Source: Nomia melanderi
Lineage: Eukaryota > Arthropoda > Insecta > Hymenoptera > Halictidae
DNA: 64,000 nucleotides
Assembly (NCBI RefSeq): GCF_051020985.1
Contig: NC_135008.1
Coordinates: forward strand, 6,572,001-6,636,000
Direction of reading: 5' to 3'
Shown: one piece after another, positions 22,046 to 34,200 of the stretch
How the letters are laid out: each line of letters opens with the position of its first letter
Position numbering within the stretch: the first letter of the stretch is position 1
Made by a program: the position numbers and the translations under genes
Notes under the pieces: model-generated
What the model saw: the letters and a program-made list of their open reading frames with translations, nothing else
What the model was told of the DNA's origin: nothing
The model's database searches: none

Positions 22046-23426
22046 ACGCAAATCCAGTTGCGTCCTCGCCGACCGGTCAGCCGCCAATGCGCGAATCGCG
22101 GAGCAGAGCCGAGCTTTTATGCGAAACGCCGATCGACTTTCCGCCCGCCTCGATCTCGTTGATCCCGAAATTGAATTGGTTAATTGACAGGCTTAATGGA
22201 GAACAGATTGTGCCGCGGGACGCCCGCTGCGCTGGCTCCAGCCGACAGGGGGCGGAAAACGCGAGGGTGCTCCAACGATTCCGCCTGCCCGTTAGATTTT
22301 CCGACACGAACGAATCGTTGCAAGTCACCCGATGTGCATTCATCTCCGCTTGGACCCTGGAAAATCGTGAATAATCGCCTATGCTCAATCATGTCCCCTA
22401 ATTGCTTAGCGAAGCTCCTTAACACTGTGCGGACGCGGATTCTTCGAAACATAAAACCTTCAACGCATGAAGCTAAATTATATATCAATCGCACAATTAA
22501 TGGAAAAAAGGGAACTACGTGCTGATCTCTCGCTGTTCAACTAATTAAATCATTTGCTTCCGACTTAGTCTCCGACACAAAAATTCCATCTCGAAATGCC
22601 GACATCTTTAAGATTTCTAGACCAATTTTACAATCAATGTTGTTCATTGCACGCGGATCAAAGCAAACTATTTTGCTGTTATCAGTGTATCGTCTCCAAA
22701 TGAAATTTCTACTTCAAGTAGAATGGAAAATTTTGTTGCACTTCTTCCAAATCGTCGATAGTAGAATGTTACCCGAGCTTGGTAACGAAAGTAAATGCTA
22801 CCGCAAGGGGTTAAACCAACGTTTTCGTTTTGAAACGATAGCCCCGATCTTCCTCGAAGACCCACTGAAATTCGATGTCAAGATATCATTCGCGAGGATA
22901 TGAAAAATACAAGTAAACCGTGCAAACAGCGTTGCGTTCGAATTGTAGAAGCATCAGGGACGAGCTCCAGAGGGAAGCTTGGAGTACGGCTAACCGAAAC
23001 GCTCCTACAGATTGAGATAAACAGGACCGCGTTACTCGAACGCGTAATTCACCCCTCGGAGGAGGGAAAGCGGCGAACGTTGGCGAAATTCCTCTAAATC
23101 CCGGAGGATCGGCCGGGCCGAGCGGTGGAATGGTTTCCGGACATGCAGGGATGGAGGCGTACGGGGGCGGATGACGCGTTCTCCCGACGCCGGGGCGCAT
23201 CCTGCAGCCGGGATCCTCATTAGGTATGGAGGACCATGGATCTCGGATCGAAATTGAGACAAATCGCTGAATGGGCCGGCGAGATTGGCCCCGGCGGGGC
23301 TGATGTTTGCGTATCGGCGACTCGAATGAAATGAACGAGAGAAAGGGAGAAAAATAGTCTCGGCGGAGGACGGAACGAGGTGGACAATCACGCGCGTAAG
23401 CAACCCGGGAGGGTGGCTCGCATCCC

Positions 23427-23464
23427 TATAAAACCCACGGAACCCGAGCGTATCGACATCATTC
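23427..23464 (+). promoter_or_regulatory. Putative TATA-box promoter of the PBAN gene
   Basis: TATAAAA at 23427-23433 is followed about 30 bp later by an initiator-like CATCATTC at 23457-23464. The start codon is 45-75 bp further on, so the 5'UTR would be very short. Strong TATA promoters are common for neuropeptide genes. Inferred from spacing only. Confidence 0.6.
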
Positions 23465-23502
23465 GACGACAAGTCTCGAGGTACCGTGCACTCGAAGAAG
23501 CG

Positions 23503-25130
23503 ATGATCGGTTCCGGCGTGTTCACACCTTTCTGCCTAGCGACGATCTGCGCTCTGGTTTGCCTCTTCTGCCTGGCGTCCTGCACCTCCGGCGAGTACGG
23601 TACGTTATTTACCTCTTCTACGAAGAATCCGACGGCGGAACTACTCGGGATCACCTGTTTGATCGCGAGTAACGAAATCCTAAAGGTTTCTAGCGAGAAA
23701 TTCTTCGAGTCATTGGTATTCGTAACTTCGATCCGTGCGGATAGAACGGTGAAGGTCTCGGTTAGGTTCGAATGTGCTGAAATGTGGTTTACGGGGATGT
23801 GTAATTTCTCTTTTATCAGTGGGAAGAGAACCGCCGAGCAGCGTCGCGAATGATAGGACATCGGGCAATGAGTTTGGCCCCTGCACTGACGGCAAGTGCG
23901 TGAAACGCACCCCGCAGGATATCACCGGAGGCATGTGGTTCGGACCGCGTTTGGGCAGACGACGAAGGTCGGAAGGAAGGAAGTCGGAAACCGACCCGGA
24001 ATTCGATGCTCTGGCGAACATTCTCGACGGTAGCCGCTGGGCAGTCATCACCATTCCAGGTATACGTCGCGATCTTGAAGTCCCGAGGATTTTCTTAACA
24101 CTAGAACTGGATGGGTGAATCACTTATTTCTGATTTCTCCTTTTACAATTACTGAAGAGGTGCGGATACTTGTACGAGAAATTATTAACGAAATTAATTC
24201 GGTAATAGCGAAACTGAAATACAACTCAATTGAAATCTCAGTGAACGAACATGGTTTTTATAAAGAAATTTGTAGAATTGATCGGTAGTTCTAATGTTAA
24301 CACGTTGACTGCCACGAGAATTTCGAGCGTTTTGGTATAGCAATCCTTATTCCTTCGTAGTAAATGGTATTGGAAGTAATTAGTAATAATTTGGTATTGC
24401 ACTCGTATTACGCTATTATCTACCTGCTTTTGTTACTAAAGACTTTTATTCGATATCAATCTTCTTATTGACCACCATAGAGTCAACGTGTCAACACTGA
24501 AACGAGCAGTTAAATTGACTTTCGGAACTTCTATAGAAACTTCGAGAGCGCATCTATTGCGACTTTAATTGATAACTCAATTTTCATATTACTAAATCAA
24601 TTTTTTCACTGATTTCTCAAAGAAACATCTATCTTTCGAATCGTTGCAAAAAGAAGATCATTCTGACCCATCTGGTAATTTCAATGTTAAAGAAGACAAA
24701 AGCATATGGTTCTATCGAAGCTTCCGAGCGTAAGCGTATTCTCGCCAAAGAAACGTCTCGACGTTCGTCAAGTTTGCATCTATCTTCATCAAAGTGGAAT
24801 TCACATCTCGTCGATGGCTCTAGAAATAGGGGACTTCGAGCTAAACACATTTTATCGTGAAACTTTCTCGACGATGACCTTCCAGGTGGAGAAAAACGAC
24901 AACCGACTCAGTTCACTCCTCGGTTAGGGCGTGATTCCGGCGAGGATTTGTTCTCGTACGGATTCCCGAAGGATCAGGACGAGCTGTACGCCGAGGAGCA
25001 ACTGTTCCCACCGCTATTCGCGCCTCGTTTAGGACGTCGGCTGCCCTGGACACCATCGCCGAGGCTTGGCCGCCAATTGTACAGCATCTTCAACAAACCT
25101 AGACAGTACGCCGACGACTCACGCTTCTGA
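23503..25130 (+). CDS. PBAN: PBAN/pyrokinin (hugin-type) neuropeptide precursor
   Basis: Three exons, 23503-23599, 23820-24059 and 24886-25130, join in phase to encode 193 residues. Residues 1 to about 29 form a signal peptide with a hydrophobic core (CLATICALVCLFCLASC). Dibasic or monobasic sites release four amidated PRL peptides: TPQDITGGMWFGPRLG (63-78, after KR, before RRRR), QPTQFTPRLG (118-127, after KR, before R), a longer peptide from about 129 ending LFPPLFAPRLG (to 162, before RR), and LPWTPSPRLG (165-174, before R). The C-terminal tail is QLYSIFNK...DSRF. The WFGPRL ending is of diapause-hormone/tryptopyrokinin type; the others are pyrokinin/PBAN type. Known role: secreted ligands of FXPRLamide GPCRs, acting in pheromone synthesis, feeding and muscle contraction. 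The KR before QPTQFTPRL lies right after the exon 2/3 junction (PG/GEKR), which supports that splice. A TATA box lies upstream and an AATAAA downstream. Intron 2 is mostly MITE sequence. Confidence 0.95.
24095..24300. mobile_element. Family A MITE in PBAN intron 2
   Basis: TTAACACTAGAACTGGATGG left; TCGGTAGTTCTAATG-TTAA right. It begins 35 bp after the exon 2 donor and shares its right TTAA with the next element. Confidence 0.8.
24297..24494. mobile_element. Family H MITE in PBAN intron 2
   Basis: TTAACACGTTGACTGCCACG left; TAGAGTCAACGTG-TCAA right. It is the middle of three abutting elements. Confidence 0.75.
24491..24690. mobile_element. Diverged family A MITE in PBAN intron 2
   Basis: Left TCAACACTGAAACGAGCAG, right CATCTGGTAATTTCAATG-TTAA. 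The body (AGAAACATCTATC, GACCCATC) is family A in inverse orientation. It ends about 195 bp before exon 3. Confidence 0.7.
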
Positions 25131-25193
25131 GACTGCTCGCTTTGACCCGCCCGGAACGAAGACAGATAGCCGAAGACATAGTGTAATTAACTG

Positions 25194-25199
25194 AATAAA
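25194..25199 (+). terminator. Poly(A) signal of the PBAN gene
   Basis: A canonical AATAAA lies 64 bp after the PBAN stop codon and is followed by a T-rich stretch. It is the first such hexamer downstream of the stop, giving a short 3'UTR. Confidence 0.7.
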
Positions 25200-25315
25200 G
25201 GACTTGTATTTATTTGTATTATAAAAGACATCGTTCCCTTCAATTTCGACCGTCGTCTCCGAGTTGTTTGATTCTCGATCCACCACCCAGTCGGTTCGTC
25301 CTTTTTCTTTTAGAA

Positions 25316-25558
25316 TTAACCCTTTGAACTCGAAAGTTTTTCACTTGAAATATTCAATACTTTCCAACTAGACGTAGACAAGATTCTTTGAAATGAATTT
25401 ATCAAGAAATCATACATAAATTAGGGAACAAAGCTATTTTCTTTCAGTATTTCAAGTATTGATGCAGTGTAAGTTAAACGGCAAATATAAAAATTTATAA
25501 TTTCACTGTATCGAATCGTCTCGCACCTGAGAGTCGCCTCTCGAGTGCAAAGGGTTAA
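25316..25558. mobile_element. Family B MITE
   Basis: TTAACCCTTTGAACTCGAAA left; CTCGAGTGCAAAGGG-TTAA right. Directly followed by another CCCTTTCCCG... left end sharing the TTAA. Confidence 0.85.
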
Positions 25559-25631
25559 CCCTTTCCCGAATGCCGCCATAATGGAGGCTCCGAGCTTGGA
25601 TATTTAATTAAGCTGCGAATGAATAATTTAA

Positions 25632-25874
25632 TTATTTGACGTTGACTGCCACGGTGGTCGATGACCGCAGCTTCTAAATTGCTTGGAAACAATTACAATA
25701 AGAACATTGATATTGAATCAAAATATTTAGTAACGAGAGAAGCTGGAAGTGTAATATGAATACTGTAATACTAAAACATTAATAATTATATTTAATACTA
25801 TTTTCCTCTATTGTAAAGGAATAAATCTTACTATAATAAAACATTCGAAATTCTCGTGGCAGTCAACATATTAA
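25632..25874. mobile_element. Family H MITE
   Basis: GACGTTGACTGCCACGGTGG left (TTAA decayed); TCTCGTGGCAGTCAACATA-TTAA right. Confidence 0.75.
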
Positions 25875-25952
25875 ATAACGAGAAATTGATATGTTCTTTT
25901 CCCTGTATTTAAGATTTCGTTGCATAACCTAACTTTTCTACGAAACAGGGTT

Positions 25953-26133
25953 TTAACACTATTTCTACCGAAGGTGTCAAATGGCAGCTTCTGAAATTTT
26001 CAATTCAATTTTTTCAAAAATTCAATTGAGAAAAAATTATTGAACTAAAATAATTTTAAGTTAAAACCTCAAAAGGTGTTCAGCACCTTCGGTGATGTAT
26101 GAATAATTTAAAAAATCATCCGCGAGGTGTTAA
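25953..26133. mobile_element. Family I MITE (CACTATTTCTACCGAAGG left end)
   Basis: TTAACACTATTTCTACCGAA left; CACCTTCGGTGATGTATG, then CGCGAGGTG-TTAA on the right. The right arm appears extended past the inverted repeat. The left arm matches the insert at about 15888. Confidence 0.65.
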
Positions 26134-27403
26134 AACTGCAGCAGACCGTAATTAAGAATGCGGTTAGAAAATTCTTGTTTCCGGGAGTGAGGGATAATCG
26201 AAAGCTCGCGCGAGAGAGTCGGCGCCGGTGTGTTATTCCTGTCCGTTCCGATAGTAAATGATTACTCGAGCAAAGAGAGCCGGAAAGTTAACTTGTATCT
26301 GTTGGCAGTGTTTCCAAGCTTTATGGTTACGAGCGGAGTCTACGCTGCCACATGGCCCGCGTTAGTTCCGGTCGAGGAATTACAAGCGTAGTCTTGTACT
26401 TCCCTCACGCCCTTCTACTCTGCCCTCCGTTCTCTTCTTTCCGGAAGATATTGTTCCCTTTCGAATTGCTCGGATCGCGGAGTGCGACGAGTAAAAGTCC
26501 TAATAGAAGACGCGGCGGGAACGGAAACCGCGAGAGGATAAAGCTGAAATAAATCGGAATGCGAGATGAATGGTTCTTCTTTTATTCTCGCTGAAACGCG
26601 ACGTAACGCGACGACAGGAATCTTTTCTCGTGTGAGTTTGTGGTCCGCGTAGCGTTAGGTTCAGTTAGTAATTACGAAAATATTCAACGTCACGCTCGTT
26701 ACAAGACGGGATCGTATTTAGAAACATGCACCGTGTAATCACAGGATTCAATTATACACATAATACTGTAGCCTGTGCTCCGTAAACGCATCACTGACTA
26801 TATTAGTTCGTTATCCTCTATGTTATCCGTTCTAGAACGAAACGGATCTACCAGGTAGCTTAAATAATATTCGCTTTATAAATACGGTGTAACAAAGTTA
26901 GCAGGTTTTTCTGTTAGTCTTAATCCTAAAACCACGAAGCGGCGACGGCTAACAACGACCAGTTACAAAAATAAACGCCAACATCGTGCGCGCGGTAATT
27001 ATTAACAAGCTTTATTCGCGGGATCAGGTAACTCGCTCGAGAATGAGCCTTCTTCAGACTCTGCTATCGGCGGATCGATCGGAAACAATGAAAGACGACT
27101 TAATTAACCTCTACTCCACCGGGACTCGTCGACGAATCAACGTCGGCTTTCCAAATCAAGCAAACGTGTTGTCCGCTGAAGACATTCCCTGTCTCGATAT
27201 TTACAACGACAATGGACAACACTCTAATCGTTAAAGGCTTCTACGCGTTACGATACGTGTACAACGCTCAAATTGCCAGACCTAAATTCATCGAGGCGAA
27301 TCGGTTCGAATGTCTCAAAGTAATATTTCTCAGCTCTTGTTTCGCATTTGAGAAACGATGAAGAAACGTCCGAACGTCGTTCTTCACTTGTAAATACTAA
27401 CGT

Positions 27404-27898
27404 TTAACCCTTCAATGCCGAACAACGATATATCGCTCTTAGCAACTTTCAACGAGTTCAACTTTTCGTTATCTTTCGCGATGATACCGAAACTGTACAC
27501 CCTGGATAAGGTATTCGCTACGAATCATTTTATAGTTACTTTTATAAGTAACTTCGTAGCAAATAACTGGAACAGCAATATTTATGCTTCACACTACGTG
27601 TCCTGTATCAAGCTAAGGCCAAACCATGATCTTTTTCATTCGCAAATACTGTTTATACAAGAAAACTGACATTTCCATTTCTTCCGATGACTGAATCAAT
27701 ATTACTAGTACGATTTTCAAGAAATATTGAAATGGAATTTAATTCTCTCCCTTAATTTCACAGCGTAATCCTTTCTCAATATTCTAGACATCATTTTTAC
27801 TTTTCTTTAAAGATCTTTTTTCAACCCTTACGGGATTACATCAATTTCGGTATTCCTCACTTAGGCAGAATTCTTTCGTCCGGCACTAAAGAGGTTAA
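27404..27898. mobile_element. Family K TTAA element (CCCTTCAATGCCG termini), 495 bp
   Basis: TTAACCCTTCAATGCCGAAC left; CCGGCACTAAAGAGG-TTAA right, an imperfect inverted repeat. It includes an 84-codon ORF (27415-27669) with no recognisable similarity. Confidence 0.55.
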
Positions 27899-28286
27899 GT
27901 ACTCCCCTTCACCGTGGAGTACAGTCCGACTCGTCTCCGACACCGAATCGCAACGCGTGAAGGCCTTAACGAAGCATATTCCGCAAATTTGTACAATATC
28001 ATAATCCTCTTCTCGTCTCGCGCGGTCAACGAAGCTCGTACACGCGTCTCAGCATCCGCGCCGCGGGGGTCCGCGCGAGCTGCTCGACCAAGCTGTCGAT
28101 CATCTCCGAGACGATCAGTATCAGCAGATCGTACCAACGCATCGTTTCCCTCAGCAAGCTCCATTCGTTGTCGCCGGTATCTCCGTCGTCGGCGCGTTCA
28201 CCGTTCTCCCTGACTTCGTTCCCCCCGTCGCATAAATTATCACTTGTCCAGCAAGTGCGCTCGGACCCGATGGACGATTCGCTCCA

Positions 28287-31200
28287 TCAACTGTTGTTTA
28301 TCTTGTCCGACTCGTTCGCGTCCTCCTGCCTGACCGGATCCTCGCACAGGATCGACTCGTAGCCGCGGTCCAACCGGACGTCGAGCTTCGACTGGGACGC
28401 GTCGTCGGAGTCCTCGTCGAACCCGTTGTTCTGGTGGACGTTCCTCGACTTCGGCCAAGTGTCGCCGCCCTCCGAGCTGCCGATCACGAAGATGAACGGA
28501 CACCTGTCGCCCTTCGCGTGGGACTTCAGGTCCTGCGAGGAGCCCGACGCGTAAATCGCCTGCTCGTAGCTGACGTCCCCGGCGGAGCAATAGACGCTGT
28601 CCTCGGCGGACTTCTGATTGAAGTTGTCCTCGCAGCCCTGCGAGATCGTCGACGACGACTCGTTCGTCGACCGGTAGATCTCCTTGCTCGAATCCGTCGA
28701 CCCGAACATCTTCCCCTGGTTCGGCTTCAACGTCGGTTGATTCTCTCGGCGAGTCAGCAGCACGCGGTCCAGGGTCATGAACGGCATCTCGAAGCAGAGA
28801 GTCCATACCGCTGACAGCAGCATCGTGAGGAACAGGTTGCTGGTGAAGCTCCGAATCTGGAAATCGAAGGATTTCAGAGTGTGAAGGTTTTCGACGGTGG
28901 TGCTGGATTTCGATCGAACTCGCATTGTTGGGGTTTTGGAAGTTCTTCTAGAAGGAGAATTCGGAATACTCACGATTTGTATTGGGCTGAGTATGGTGCT
29001 GGTTCTCTCCGCGCCAGCATTCGACAGCATGAACACGTAGTGACACAGATACGCGCTGTAGGTCAATTTGCTGAAGGGAACCCAGCCCCTCCATGAAAGA
29101 CAGTGGTTCAGGAAACCTTTGGACAGATACACGGACCTAAATATTCGGGATTCATGACAGTTTACGCACCGACGTTTAACCTTTCGCGGACGGATGTCGA
29201 CATTTTGCTGAGATTAAACTTACATCTTTGGGATACTGAGTTGTAAACAAGTAATTTAACTACTTACACCAAGAAATTAGTATATAATTTCCTTATTCTC
29301 TATTGCGTAACACTTGAATTATCGAGCACTTCAGCCGTCTTTTTAAAATTTCTTTATAAAAGCTATAAGCGTGAATTTATTAAGATTTCAATTGGCTTGT
29401 ATTTCGGTTTAAGTGTTACTAAATCAGCTTTAAGACGTTGGATGCCGCGGGGGTTACCGGTGACCTCAACCAAATCGAATTATTATATTTCATTCGATTA
29501 AACGATGGTTATTCGAAAATTTCAAGAGTTAACCTTTTGCGGACGAATGTCGACATTCCGGCGAGATCAGATGTTCATATTTGGAAGACTAAGTCGCGAA
29601 CAAATGATTGAATTACTCGAACAGCAAGAGATCAGCACGTGGTTTCCCTTTTTCCTATTAATTAACCCTTTGAACTCTGTAGGCTCCAACATCGCACCAG
29701 TTATAATATTAAATATTTTAATGAATCTTAAAGAAACTGCCCTAAACTCGATTTTCCACACATCCAAATTTTGTCCTAAGGAAAACAAAAGATCGAAGAA
29801 ATGTTATAGCGTTTCTAATTTTCGCTGGGAATACTATAAAAATTAGTTGCAGCTGCTGACAGATTACAGAACAACCTGGAGTGCTAAGGGTTAAGAAATC
29901 GATATATAATTTAACTTCATCTGCCGATAGTTTCGTACATTTCAGGGAATCTTCGTCCGCGAAGAGTTAACACGCACTGTTTAAATCATACCTGCGTATC
30001 CGTGAACGCAGCAGAAAATGATCCAGGAGATCGACAGAGCGAAGACCTGCCTGTGCATGCCTGCGTAGAAGCTGGCTTCCAGCCTATCGTAGACATGGTC
30101 TTCGAAGTACATCCACCGTGGGCCGACGAAGACGAACATGCCCGACAGAATGGCGACCACCCAGCCGAAGGCAACGTACATCTGTAAACCAAACGAATGA
30201 AGCAAACTAACGAGAAAGATGATAAATTCAGAAAACGTGTGTTAAGTACTGAGATCAGTTTTCCATTATCGACGAGTAATCGTCGACGCCGAATCCTCGC
30301 GAGGGAACTTTCCCGCTGCAGCGCGTTGAAACGAACGGCAAGCTGCTCGAAGGTTTCGCGAAAACACCGATTGCCGGACGGAACGTGCGATGCTTACCGG
30401 GTGTATCTTGATGACCCTGGTCCGAGTCTTGTGCAATATGTATCCGAGGGCCAGTCCGATCACGTAGGATCCGTATCTGTTGTACACCTTCGTGTAGATC
30501 TGCACGTAAACTTCTGCCACATCGTTCGACCTGATCGCAAAGAGAAAGCGGGGAACGTGAGCGAGGGATACATCGGTCGCCGTGTCGGAGGGGGATCGAA
30601 ATTCGCAACGAACAAAACTGATAAATCCCGTGTACGATCCGCAGGAGGACCGCTCGCGCGATATAAGTGATCTCGAACGAAATAAATCAGACGTGGAAGC
30701 AATAACCGCGGGGGACGAGCGAAACGAACTGACGTTTCCTAAAACTCTGTGTACTCACTCCTTGTAGTAGAGCATGGTACCGGACAGCTTGAGGGTGAAC
30801 GTAATTAGGAACGGTATGACGATAGAGGTAACGAAGCCGATTGCGATAACGATCCAGAAGAATATCTGCCGCGTGAATTTGAGCATGGGGTACAGAAATA
30901 TCGGCGACAGCCAGACCAGCTGCATATCGGTTGCCAAGTACCACGACTGTGACAAGCACTGAAACGAAAAGCAGCCAATCATGTTTCACGTGTGCAGGAC
31001 AAATTTCCAGTGGACGTCGAGCTACGGAAAAACTCTGTACTCGAACTTTCTTTCAACGACTATCACCGCCGAACGGCGGATCTTCGTGGAGACGTTTATC
31101 AGAATAACTCCAGTGAACTATTGAACAGAACACTGATATCTACTCTTGACAGTTTGGACAAATTGACAATAAATCATTCCGAAATCCTCGCGAACATCTC

Positions 31201-34200
31201 TCTGCTTCGTACTCTATACACTAGTGTTTATCATAAGCGCATGCAATCCGTTCGATTGTCATCGTACGTACTATTCTGGGCAGATTCACGTAATTGTTCA
31301 CGTAGAGCAGGTTGGTCCACCAGTTCTCCCGGCAGTAGTCCCTGTTCGCGCCGACCCACTGGTCCCATTGCGGCCCGGTACCAACTTTGTAGAACAGCGT
31401 GGCGTAGAAGCCGATCATCATCGCGTACGCGGGCGTCAGCCTCAGGTACCGATGCATGTAGAGGCCGATCACGTCTAGACGCCTCTTCGGGTCCTTCTCG
31501 CTCTTCGTCATCATCGTGTACGCCATCAGCACTCCGCTCAGCAGGAAGAACGAGTCGGTGATTATGTTCGAGTTCAGCACCAGCATGTTGCCCCAGTTCA
31601 AGTGCATCTGAAACGTTGCACGGAGCGAATCAGCTTCCTCGCCGAACAACGGGAGGAATCGAAAGTCACGAGCACACGGTTCTGCGGAAGATTTTCGTCC
31701 CGCGGAGGAACGAAAATTGACTTGTACTACTGCGCGAGTTTCGCAGGCTCCCGTTCGCACGATGGCTCGCGGAGTGGATCGGGTTCGTTGATAATCAATT
31801 GTTATTCTACTGTAAATCCTTACCATAGGGACCTCGTTGAGGTTCATCTTCAGCCCGACGATCTCGGAGTAAACCGTGTGGCCGCAGATTATCCAGCAGA
31901 TGCTGAGGTAACGCAGTCCGTCGAGACATTTTATGGAGTTCCTGGACCTGTCCGTGTTCAGGAGATTCTTCCCGTTGGTGTAGACGGAGAAGGAAGTGAA
32001 GAGCACGTATTTCGTGTCTAAAAGTTGCGACAGATCGCTGGTACCCACGGATCTCGTTTCATTTCTCTCGATTGCGCGTTAACCCTTCGCGGACGAAGAT
32101 TCTTTGAAATACACGAGACCTTCGGCAGATGCAGCTAAATTATACGTCAGTCGCTTGAACGATAGAAAAGGAAACTATGCGCTGACCTCTTGTTCGAGTA
32201 ACTAACGCAGCTGCGACTTAGTCTTCCGAATATGAAAATATTCGCCGAAATGTCGGCGCTCGTCCGCGAAAGGGTTGAACGTCGAACGAGCATCGAAACC
32301 GGTTGGATCGACGAGCACGCGGCAAATGGATTAGGCAAACACCGCGTCCTTAACACTGATCGTTATCGATCGACCAAGAATCGTTATCGGTCACGCGTGA
32401 TCTCGCGATCCGATCGCTTTCCTGACATCGTTCCGCGAAGAATCGATAAGCTGACCCACACAGAGCTCGCGGGGAACGATCGTTTTACGTAACGTGAACG
32501 AGCAACCCACCTTTTCGGTTCAACGTGCTCAGACGGCCTTGCCTGGCGATGTCGTAACTCGTGCTGGCAATTATGATCACTGCGAATATCGCGAGGATCG
32601 ATCTGCAATTAAACATTATCATGCATCGTGCACGTTGGCGTGTCGGCGTAGGAGTTACCGCGTTTCACGGGGACCACGGGAAATTCCTCCGGCGGCGCGT
32701 TGCACGACGCACGGAGAAATATTCCTCGTCGTTCTTTTTCTTTCCCCCCCGTTCCGTGGCGAGAAATAGCTGGACAACGTATGAAACTTATTTGCTCGCC
32801 TCTTCAGCAGCGAGATTGTGCCTCGATAATCTCGATGGTGTCCCAATTTTTCGAAACAATAACAAAGACGCGATCGAGAGCGATAAACACGGGATTGCCC
32901 GTGTTTGGGCGGCGCGCGAATGCGATCGAACGGGGAAACAACGGTCAACCGATACAGTACCGTTGATAATTCCTCGTCGGTTCCAGCGAACGCTTTCAAG
33001 TACGCTCGCGGACGGGCTATAATAATCGATTCGTAACGTTGGCGTGCATTTACATGCTCGCGATCTGACGCGCGTTGCCGCGGTGACGCAACCGCCGCGG
33101 CGATAAATTTTTCCGGAAAATTTTACACAACTCCCGGCTTTGTCCTCGAAATCGCGGCGACAAACAACGAATCCGTTGATCTTGCGTTACTCTATACTAA
33201 AACCGCACCCGTTGCAACCCGATAACGATATTTACATGTAAATCCAGTCGGTTACGTCGAAGACCGGTCGATCCGTTTCTGCGGTGCGACAGGAGCTCTC
33301 GGGAACCTTCACCACCAAGTCCACGCGACCTTCCACCTTGAGAGGGTCGAGGACGATTTCTAGCGCCTCCTGGACGTCCGTGTGATTGCAGCTCGACGGG
33401 ACGCACCACATCCACTCGTAGATCACGGACTTCTCTGAATTCCATTTTATTCCCTGAATCAATCAATCTCTTTGTCAATCCTTTTATCGTTACTTACGGA
33501 CTACGAAGAATTCGAATAGAAACTAATCCCGAAAACACCAAGAAGATCGACGAATAATATAATTCAATGTTCGCCGTGTCGAGTCGTTCGTTCGTCAAAT
33601 CGGTTAACTCGACTTCAATGGAAAATACAGAGGTGACCCCCAACTAAATCGAATTTATATAGTTTACTCAATTAAACCATGATTATTTGAAAACATTTCT
33701 ATATTATAAATAATTCTAACTAATGAAGTGACATTCATGAACATGCAAGAATAACAATGCAATTCAATCGAATGATTTAATATTATATTTTTCCATTTGA
33801 AGTATTCTGTACGATGAAATCGTGCTGCATTCAACGCGTTAACGAGATTACACGTATGCAAACGATTTAATCGGTTAAAGTTAATCATTTCGACCTGTGG
33901 ACAACTCGATCGTCGAACGGATTAGTTTATCTTGTAAGGTTGATAGAATCGATAATGGTTCCCTCTGTATGAGGATGGAACGTATGAAAATTCGTATCGA
34001 TCCGATCCGATTAGGAGACGTTAGCCGCGTCCATTCACGCTAATAATAGTGCCTCGAGTTCAAAGATAGAAGATCTCGGTGCGCGCATACAGCGACGGTC
34101 GTCGATAACGGTAATCATTAATAAGATCGGCCGGCGATACGTCGTTCCCGAACAATGACCGATAAAGGTGTTAAATGAATTCGAGTTCAAGCGCGTTATC

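Larger units (their letters stand above)
13474..23426. other. Gene-free interval between Hand and PBAN
   Basis: About 10 kb with no supportable exon. It is dominated by TTAA-flanked elements (13990, 14733, 15567, 15824, 16189, 17233, 17694, 19198, 20028, 20737, 21344, 21600) separated by 100-900 bp unique segments with CpG-rich patches (about 16600-16980, 18230-18960, 22045-22370, 22900-23400). An AATAAA at 14437-14442 is a possible distant Hand poly(A) signal. Confidence 0.5.
25200..28286. other. Gene-free interval between PBAN and the NRF-6-like gene
   Basis: Contains TTAA elements at 25316-25558, 25632-25874, 25953-26133 and 27404-27898 plus unique sequence. No exon is recognised. The last few hundred bases before 28287 should be 3'UTR of the NRF-6-like gene. 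Confidence 0.5.
29434..29991. mobile_element. Triple nest: family E arm, family F, family B, in an NRF-6-like intron
   Basis: A family E left arm (GACGTTGGATGCCGCGG, GGTTACCGGTGACCTCAACC, about 29434-29528) is broken by family F (29529-29970), which in turn contains family B. The right arm of E is not seen before the next exon at 29992. Confidence 0.7.

Noticed and set aside
28240..28806. 188-codon minus-strand ORF overlapping the last NRF-6-like exon
   Set aside because: Arg/Gly-rich out-of-frame shadow of the real exon in GC-rich sequence.
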